17,112 bases of DNA from contig USQZ01000037.1 of the NCBI GenBank assembly GCA_900556975.1, positions 1 to 17,112 of the forward strand. The letters are read 5' to 3'. The stretch comes from an uncultured Clostridium sp. GTDB lineage: Bacteria; Bacillota; Clostridia; TANB77; CAG-508. This document shows, piece by piece, positions 12,929 to 17,112 of the stretch. The notes under the pieces were generated by a model that saw only the letters and a program-made list of their open reading frames with translations, ran no database searches and had not been told where the DNA came from. Every line of letters starts with the position of its first letter. The first letter of the stretch is position 1. Made by a program: the position numbers and the translations under genes.

Positions 12929-13858
12929 ATGCCATTAGTAACGACAACAGAAATGTTTGAAAAATCAATGAAAGGGCACTATGCAATAGGTGCATTTAAT
13001 ATTAATAATATGGAGTTTATCCAAGCAATAACAGAAGCAGCTAATGAAGCAAAATCACCTGTAATATTACAAGTATCTTCAAGCGCTATAAAATATGCAG
13101 GATTAAAATATTTATTAAAAATGGTTGAAGCTGCAGTAGAGGAGACAGATATTCCAATCGCACTTCATTTAGACCATGGACCAGATTTTGAAACATGCAA
13201 AATGTGTATTGATGCTGGATTTACATCAGTAATGATAGATGGTTCAAAATATGATTTCGAAGAAAATGTTGCTTTAACAAAAAAAGTTGTAGACTATGCT
13301 CATTCAAAAGGAGTAGTTGTTGAGGCTGAATTAGGAAAATTAGCTGGAATCGAAGATGATGTAAATGTTGCAGAAAATGATGCAATGTATACAGATCCAG
13401 ATCAAGCTGAAGAATTCGTAAGAAGAACTGGATGCGATTCATTAGCAATCGCTATCGGAACAAGCCATGGTGCTTACAAATTCAAAGGAGAAGCTAGATT
13501 GAGATTTGATATATTAGCAAAAGTTAAAGAAAAGTTACCAAATACTCCAATCGTATTACATGGCGCTTCATCAGTTATACCAAGACTTGTAGAAATGTGT
13601 AATGAAAATGGTGGAAACATTCCAGGTGCAAAAGGATGCCCAAATGAAATGTTAAAACAAGCTGGAGAAAACGGAGTTTCAAAAATAAATGTTGATACTG
13701 ATTTACGTTTAGCAATGACTGCACAAGTTAGAAGAGTATTTAATGAAGATCCTTCTATATTTGATCCTAGAAAATATTTAGGTGCTGCAAGAGCTGAAAT
13801 AAAAGAAACAGTTTCTGACAAAATTAACAATGTATTCTGTTCAGCTAACAAAGCTTAA
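12929..13858 (+). CDS. fba: class II fructose-bisphosphate aldolase
   Basis: This 309-aa enzyme splits fructose 1,6-bisphosphate to dihydroxyacetone phosphate and glyceraldehyde 3-phosphate in glycolysis, and runs in reverse in gluconeogenesis. The Zn-dependent class II signature is complete: LHLDHGPD with base Asp82 and Zn ligand His83, EAELGKLAGIEDDV (Glu134) on the mobile loop, GTSHGAYKF (His180) and VLHGASSV (His211). KINVDTDLRLAM is the phosphate-binding end. The length fits bacterial class II aldolases. An ideal AAGGAGG lies 8 nt before the ATG. The gene is monocistronic, with its own promoter and terminator. Codon use is less extreme in A/T, as expected for a highly expressed gene. Among related enzymes, tagatose-bisphosphate aldolase is the main alternative, but no sugar operon surrounds it. 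Confidence 0.95.
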   Translation: MPLVTTTEMFEKSMKGHYAIGAFNINNMEFIQAITEAANEAKSPVILQVSSSAIKYAGLKYLLKMVEAAVEETDIPIALHLDHGPDFETCKMCIDAGFTSVMIDGSKYDFEENVALTKKVVDYAHSKGVVVEAELGKLAGIEDDVNVAENDAMYTDPDQAEEFVRRTGCDSLAIAIGTSHGAYKFKGEARLRFDILAKVKEKLPNTPIVLHGASSVIPRLVEMCNENGGNIPGAKGCPNEMLKQAGENGVSKINVDTDLRLAMTAQVRRVFNEDPSIFDPRKYLGAARAEIKETVSDKINNVFCSANKA

Positions 13859-13876
13859 TATAATAAGAATAGTAAG

Positions 13877-13903
13877 AAAGAGTGATTTGTATCACTCTTT
13901 TTT
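13877..13903 (+). terminator. terminator of fba
   Basis: A perfect 10-bp stem AAAGAGTGAT/ATCACTCTTT (13877-13886 with 13891-13900) with loop TTGT is followed by T6. Confidence 0.9.
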
Positions 13904-13920
13904 CTATTTAGATTGTTTAA

Positions 13921-14091
13921 TACAGTTATATTATAAATTTTTAAATACCTTACTGTCGCAATCTTGATGAGCCTCTGTTCTAACGAACAACGGCTCTTTC
14001 TAAAGAATAGATTGCTTCAATCGCAGTCACGAAGCAAAGCTTCGTTCCTTTGCTCGCTGCGCGGTATTTCAAAATTTATAGTATGACTGTA
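13921..14091. mobile_element. MITE-like element with 29-bp inverted ends
   Basis: The ends 13921-13949 and 14063-14091 are inverted repeats with 26 of 29 matching. Each begins with TA followed by CAGT, as in Tc1/mariner-IS630-type elements, which duplicate TA. The interior has no ORF but strong nested hairpins: GCAATCT/AGATTGC (13958-13964 with 14009-14015) around GAGCC/GGCTC and TGTTC/GAACA, and CGAAGC-AAA-GCTTCG (14030-14044). Its GC is higher than the flanks. It sits between two terminators, where insertion does no harm. A structured RNA or a repetitive extragenic palindrome is the alternative. Confidence 0.6.
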
Positions 14092-14113
14092 TTTTACTTT
14101 CAAGTGAAGAGAT

Positions 14114-14138
14114 AAAAAAGAGTGATATATATCACTCT
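14114..14138 (-). terminator. terminator of smpB
   Basis: The palindrome AGAGTGATAT/ATATCACTCT (14119-14138) gives TTTTT on the minus strand. It overlaps the TAG stop (14139-14137) and resembles the fba terminator stem. Confidence 0.8.
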
Positions 14139-14580
14139 AAATCATATGCCTTTGAATATAAAGATTGTCATCTTTACGTTTTAAATCCTCACGTTTGTCA
14201 AATAACTTTTTACCCTTACCAATTCCAATTTGAATCTTAACCTTAGAACCTTTGAAATAAGCAGAAATAGGAACAAGAGAAACACCTTGTTGTTGAATCT
14301 GGCCAAAAAGCTTATTAATCTCATGTTTATGAAGCAAAAGTTTTCTAGTTCTAAGCGGATCCTTATTATATATATTACCAAATTCATAAGGACTAATATG
14401 TATGCCATAAACAAAAGCCTCGCCATTTTTAATAATAGCATAAGAGTCCTTTAAATTAATTTTACCATTACGAATAGATTTTATTTCTGTACCAGAAAGC
14501 TCTATACCAGCTTCAATAGTATCTTTTATTTCATAATTGTGATATGCATTTGGATTTTTTGCAATCAATTTTGTTTCCAT
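14137..14580 (-). CDS. smpB: SsrA-binding protein SmpB
   Basis: SmpB binds tmRNA and delivers it to stalled ribosomes for trans-translation. The 147-aa protein has the family hallmarks: AKNPNAYHNYEI at the N-terminus, GIELSGTEIKSIRNGKINLKD, AFVYGIHISPYE, RTRKLLLHKHEI, and the basic tail GKGKKLFDKREDLKRKD, which enters the decoding site. The length is normal. AAAGGA lies about 9 nt before the ATG, and a good promoter lies upstream. Often smpB follows rnr or precedes ssrA; neither is in this window. It converges on fba, with a MITE-like element in between. Confidence 0.97.
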   Translation of the reverse strand: METKLIAKNPNAYHNYEIKDTIEAGIELSGTEIKSIRNGKINLKDSYAIIKNGEAFVYGIHISPYEFGNIYNKDPLRTRKLLLHKHEINKLFGQIQQQGVSLVPISAYFKGSKVKIQIGIGKGKKLFDKREDLKRKDDNLYIQRHMI

Positions 14581-14610
14581 ACTAATAAATCCTTTCTAGA
14601 AATATAAATT

Positions 14611-14639
14611 ATTATACCACAATAAAAAAGTGCTAACAA
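14611..14639 (-). promoter_or_regulatory. promoter of smpB
   Basis: Minus strand TTGTTA (14639-14634), 17-bp spacer, TATAAT (14616-14611) with extended TGg. Confidence 0.65.
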
Positions 14640-14810
14640 TAAAAAGTTTAGTGAAAGTATTTGTGGATGATACGGGATATTGAAAAAACGATATTTTTAA
14701 CATTTGTACTTTTAAGTCTACATATTTATTTGTAAGCAAAATTGAAAAGCAATTTTTTACATTGCTATTTAATAGAAAGTACAATGAAATTTCTAATTAT
14801 GTAAAAGAAA

Positions 14811-14870
14811 AGTAGCGCTTAGCGTTCTTCTAAAAAGTAAAAACAATTAGGAAGAACACAAAACGCTACT
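14811..14870 (-). terminator. long hairpin after the LEA-like surface protein
   Basis: AGTAGCG/CGCTACT (14811-14817 with 14864-14870) encloses GTTCTTC/GAAGAAC (14824-14830 with 14851-14857). On the minus strand it is followed by TTTTCTTTT, so it should end the gene at 14878. The loop is large (~20 nt). Confidence 0.55.
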
Positions 14871-14877
14871 ATAAATA

Positions 14878-15351
14878 TTAATGTCTAGAACTATTATTTG
14901 ATTGAGCAGCATAATACCAAACAAGTCCAATGATAAGAACTGCAACAACTGCAAGCATAATCCACATCCACATAGTAGCATTATTAGTTGCTGTAGCTGT
15001 AACATCTTCGGAAGTTGTTCTAGTAGTATTGTAATCACCAGTTAAATTTTCTGAAGTTGAATTTTCTGTATTATTCATTCCATTCATCATACCATTTTTC
15101 ATGTCATTAGTTGCATTTTCAGCACCACTAGTAATATTTTGAGCACCTTCTTTAGCTTTTTGGGCAGAATCTTTTATAGTTTCACCTGCATCCATAGCTC
15201 CATCTTTCATAGTATTTCCAACGTCTTCAGCTGTATTTTTTATATCATTTCCCATGTTTTTCATTTCCTCAGCTGCATAAGTAAAAGAGAAAAATGACAA
15301 AATAAAAAGAAGAACAATTGAAAAAAGCATAATTTTATTTTTATTTTTCAT
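14878..15351 (-). CDS. secreted/tail-anchored protein with LEA-like amphipathic repeats
   Basis: This 157-aa protein starts with a signal peptide (MKNKNKIMLFSIVLLFILSF... cleavage likely after TYA, near residue 26). About 70 residues of ~11-residue amphipathic repeats follow (NDIKNTAEDVGNTMKDGAM, then DAGETIKDSAQKAKEGAQN), resembling LEA or YtxH-type helices. Next come a Thr/Asn/Ser-rich linker and a C-terminal membrane helix (MWMWIMLAVVAVLIIGLVWY). It would be held on the outer face by its C-terminal anchor. The start at 15351 is chosen because GGAGG lies 7 nt upstream and the signal peptide begins there; an upstream ATG at 15396 has no such support. No enzyme motif is seen. Stress or wall-related roles are possible but unproven. 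Confidence 0.75.
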   Translation of the reverse strand: MKNKNKIMLFSIVLLFILSFFSFTYAAEEMKNMGNDIKNTAEDVGNTMKDGAMDAGETIKDSAQKAKEGAQNITSGAENATNDMKNGMMNGMNNTENSTSENLTGDYNTTRTTSEDVTATATNNATMWMWIMLAVVAVLIIGLVWYYAAQSNNSSRH

Positions 15352-15386
15352 AGTATACCTCCATAAATTTTCAGAATTTATTTTTA

Positions 15387-15415
15387 GTATTAGCAAATAA
15401 AATAAAATTATGCAA
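15387..15415 (-). promoter_or_regulatory. promoter of the LEA-like gene
   Basis: Minus strand TTGCAT (15415-15410), 17-bp spacer, TAATAC (15392-15387) with extended TGc. Confidence 0.5.
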
Positions 15416-15468
15416 AATAAATCAAAATATATAAATAATAAGAAAGCTAGAGAACAGAGTTATCACAT

Positions 15469-15495
15469 AAAAAAACAGACATATAAAATGTCTGT
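15469..15495 (-). terminator. terminator of the Ser/Thr/Asn-rich surface gene
   Basis: A 7-bp stem ACAGACA/TGTCTGT (15475-15481 with 15489-15495) gives T6 on the minus strand (15474-15469). Confidence 0.8.
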
Positions 15496-15510
15496 AATAT
15501 ATTTTAAAAA

Positions 15511-15951
15511 TTATCTTTTCATTCTAATTAAAATTGCTATAGATAAGAAAATTAATAAAATTCCAATTGCAATCATAACAAAAGCTAAAGCATTTGAAAT
15601 ACCTAAATCTGTATTATCAACACCAGAAGTTGTAGTTGAATTAGTAGATGTAGTTGTTGATTTTGCATTTGTTGAAGTTTGATTAGTTACTCTGTTTCCA
15701 GAAGTAGTATTTCTTGATGAAGAATTTTCGGTTACATTTTCCTCATCTGTAGAATTATCAACTTCATTTGAAACATCATTTTCTGTATCATTAGAAGTAT
15801 CATTTCTTGAAGAATTATTTGTAGATGAATTAGATGTAGAGTTGTCAGATTCATCTTCAATAACTGATGTGTTTGTTGCAGCAAAAACTATATTTCCAAC
15901 AATTAAAGTTAGTGCAATAAATAAAACTATTATTTTTTTCAAATTAGACAT
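15511..15951 (-). CDS. secreted/tail-anchored Ser/Thr/Asn-rich surface protein
   Basis: This 146-aa protein has a signal peptide (MSNLKKIIVLFIALTLIVGN, cleavage likely after VFA, near residue 24) and a ~80-residue low-complexity region of Ser, Thr, Asn, Asp and Glu (many NSS, NST and NTT triplets). A C-terminal helix (AFVMIAIGILLIFLSIAIL) plus the basic end RMKR follow. Unlike an LPXTG protein, no sortase motif is visible. The architecture matches the adjacent 157-aa gene, so the two may be functionally related despite different repeats. Start at 15951: GAAAGGA lies ~11 nt upstream; the ATG at 15996 lies in A/T-rich sequence and is less likely. It could share a transcript with the TetR gene upstream (67-bp gap) or use the weak promoter at 15986-16014. 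Confidence 0.75.
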   Translation of the reverse strand: MSNLKKIIVLFIALTLIVGNIVFAATNTSVIEDESDNSTSNSSTNNSSRNDTSNDTENDVSNEVDNSTDEENVTENSSSRNTTSGNRVTNQTSTNAKSTTTSTNSTTTSGVDNTDLGISNALAFVMIAIGILLIFLSIAILIRMKR

Positions 15952-15985
15952 AATAATATCAATCCTTTCAAAATTAATATATATA

Positions 15986-16014
15986 ATCATACACAAAAAT
16001 AATAAAAAAGTCTA
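15986..16014 (-). promoter_or_regulatory. weak candidate promoter of the Ser/Thr/Asn-rich gene
   Basis: Minus strand TAGACT (16014-16009), 17-bp spacer, TATGAT (15991-15986). Confidence 0.35.
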
Positions 16015-16018
16015 GTGT

Positions 16019-16579
16019 TTATTTTTGTCCATCAAAAATTAAAGTGATAATGTAATTACATAAATCTTCCTCTGAAATTTTACTATTTGTTTTTAGCCAC
16101 CACATAATAATTGCAGTTACTGCGCCTGAGTAAAATTCAGCCATAATTTTTGGTGGAACGTCAAAGTGTTTTCCAGCTTGACTATCTTTTTCAATTAAAT
16201 CGGTAATGTATTTAATTACTGAATTATGAAAAACAGCAATAATACCAGCAGTGTAGTTATTATTAAGCATATTTCTATAAAATAATTTATTTTCGCCCAA
16301 ATATTTTATCAAATGATTAATTAAATCAGAATAAAATTCTTTTGTATTTGAATAATTTTTAGGTTCGAAATTTTTGGTTAATTCACTTTCCAAATCATTT
16401 ACACAATAATCAAGTAACTCATACTTATCTGAAAAATGACTGTAAAATGTAGTACGGTGAACCATAGCCAAGTTACAAATATCATTAACTTTTATAGTAT
16501 CAAAAGATTGCTTACTAAGAAGCTCCAAAAGAGCATTTTTTAAAAGAAGATAAGTTCTAGTAGTACGTAAATCTCCCAT
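16019..16579 (-). CDS. TetR-family transcriptional regulator
   Basis: This 186-aa protein has the N-terminal TetR helix-turn-helix (about residues 6-55: LKNALLELLSKQSFDTIKV, then DICNLAMVHRTTFYSHFSDKY) and a helical ligand domain of the DhaS-like/TetR_C type with an IMWWLK segment near the end. Start 16579 is supported by GGAGG 8 nt upstream; the upstream extension to 16642 has none. It is divergent from the MMPL-type transporter gene at 16845, a common arrangement in which the regulator represses the exporter and itself. Palindromic sites lie in the ~265-bp intergenic region. No terminator is seen after it, so read-through into the surface gene is possible. Confidence 0.9.
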   Translation of the reverse strand: MGDLRTTRTYLLLKNALLELLSKQSFDTIKVNDICNLAMVHRTTFYSHFSDKYELLDYCVNDLESELTKNFEPKNYSNTKEFYSDLINHLIKYLGENKLFYRNMLNNNYTAGIIAVFHNSVIKYITDLIEKDSQAGKHFDVPPKIMAEFYSGAVTAIIMWWLKTNSKISEEDLCNYIITLIFDGQK

Positions 16580-16640
16580 AATATAAACCTCCAATGCATA
16601 TATATTTAAAGAAAGTATAAAGAGCTTTCTTACATAAAAC

Positions 16641-16669
16641 ATAATATAACTTTTTTCTACAAAAGTAAA
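16641..16669 (-). promoter_or_regulatory. candidate promoter of the TetR gene
   Basis: Minus strand TTTACT (16669-16664), 17-bp spacer, TATTAT (16646-16641). The leader contains an AAGAAAG/CTTTCTT hairpin. Confidence 0.5.
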
Positions 16670-16682
16670 GAAAAACTACAAA

Positions 16683-16692
16683 TGTATATACA
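16683..16692. promoter_or_regulatory. candidate TetR operator
   Basis: The perfect palindrome TGTATATACA lies just upstream of the TetR -35. A second inverted pair, AAGTT/AACTT (16796-16800 with 16806-16810), lies immediately before the -10-like TATAAT at 16814-16819 of the transporter. Either could be bound by the TetR protein. Confidence 0.3.
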
Positions 16693-16739
16693 AAACAAAA
16701 GGAAATGTAGGATAACTTAAAAATGAAGAGAAAATGTCG

Positions 16740-16767
16740 TTGAAGATTTAGGAAAAATTTCTATAAT
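16740..16767 (+). promoter_or_regulatory. candidate promoter of the MMPL-type gene
   Basis: TTGAAG (16740-16745), 16-bp spacer, TATAAT (16762-16767). A second TATAAT at 16814-16819, 25 bp before the start, lacks a good -35. Confidence 0.5.
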
Positions 16768-16844
16768 AAGGAATGGATGAGAAAATATTCATAGGAAGTT
16801 CATATAACTTTTCTATAATATAACAAAGGAAAGGAGATTTTCAT

Positions 16845-17112
16845 ATGTCAAAAGTAGCAGAGTTTGTATGTAAACACAAAAAGCTAATATTAATAATAAC
16901 ACTACTATTATTAATACCATCAATCATAGGAATGAAAGCCACCAGAATAAATTATGACATATTAGTATATTTACCAGAAGATATCGAAACAATTCAAGGT
17001 GAAAATATACTATCAGACGAATTTAATATGGGAGGCTTTTCAATTATTGTATTAGACGACATGAAAAGCAAAGACATAGACAAATTAACAAAAGAAATAA
17101 AGAAATTAGATA
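16845..17112 (+). CDS. MMPL/RND-superfamily transporter, N-terminal fragment
   Basis: Only the first 89 codons are in the window. MSKVAEFVCKHKKLILII starts a cytoplasmic basic segment and a first membrane helix (residues ~14-30). It is followed by an extracellular part with NYDILVYLPEDIETIQGENI and FNMGGFSIIVLDD, the pattern seen at the start of MMPL/YdfJ-type proteins ('D...YLP....s..g...l..eF'). Such proteins export lipids or drugs, or act as RND-like pumps. An excellent RBS (GGAAAGGAG) lies ~8 nt before the ATG. It is divergent from the TetR gene, which probably controls it. The open frame runs off the window end. Confidence 0.8.
   Translation, partial: MSKVAEFVCKHKKLILIITLLLLIPSIIGMKATRINYDILVYLPEDIETIQGENILSDEFNMGGFSIIVLDDMKSKDIDKLTKEIKKLD

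Noticed and set aside
13474..13851. 125-aa minus-strand ORF inside fba
   Set aside because: Shadow of the highly conserved aldolase frame; no RBS and no recognisable domain.
14733..14766. Inverted repeat AAAATTG...CAATTTT upstream of smpB
   Set aside because: Short stem in A/T-rich DNA without a gene end beside it; likely chance.
1..17112. CRISPR arrays, rRNA genes, prophage structural genes or integrase
   Set aside because: Read for them on both strands; no regularly spaced repeats, rRNA motifs, phage structural proteins or recombinases are visible.

Overview
The window looks like chromosome of a low-GC Bacillota, most likely a Clostridia-type anaerobe. The base composition is strongly A/T-rich, almost every gene has a GGAGG-type ribosome binding site, promoters match the sigma-A consensus (TTGACA/TATAAT, 17 bp spacing, often with an extended TGn -10), and the content fits: SmpB, class II aldolase, HelD, DUF1540 and an L,D-transpeptidase. 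No species can be named from the sequence alone.

Layout. Positions 1-55 hold the 3' part of a tRNA-Leu(CAA) with its terminator. Next, on the minus strand, come a possible ~100-nt small transcript and a MazF/PemK-like toxin-fold gene with its own consensus promoter. On the plus strand follow an HD-domain phosphohydrolase, an L,D-transpeptidase whose membrane anchor and catalytic part lie in different frames, a MoaA-like radical SAM protein, a LysR regulator, and a two-gene module ending in a HipA/CtkA-like kinase. Between 7.6 and 11.6 kb, small unrecognised genes with individual promoters and terminators flank helD. A permuted NlpC/P60 (YiiX-like) hydrolase and a DUF1540 mini-protein come next. 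A 46-codon Arg/Lys-rich gene on the minus strand shares a compact back-to-back promoter region with fba. A 171-bp MITE-like element separates fba from the convergent smpB. The right end holds two secreted, tail-anchored low-complexity proteins, a TetR regulator and, divergently, the start of an MMPL/RND-type transporter.

How the genes relate. Most are single-gene transcription units, so shared pathways should not be assumed. The exceptions are the HipA-like pair (18-bp gap, one promoter), the TetR/MMPL divergent pair (a typical regulator/exporter arrangement), and perhaps TetR with the adjacent tail-anchored surface protein. Wall and surface functions recur: L,D-transpeptidase, permuted NlpC/P60 hydrolase and two tail-anchored secreted proteins. 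Housekeeping functions are glycolysis (fba), ribosome rescue (smpB) and RNA polymerase recycling (helD).

Main points of interest are the HipA-like module with an unrecognised partner, the transpeptidase frameshift, the MITE-like element, the hidden RRKxDRR mini-protein, the small transcript beside the MazF-like gene, the degenerate 90-bp direct repeat after the radical SAM gene, and the duplicated start region before the small membrane protein. None is proven to be a new system from sequence alone.
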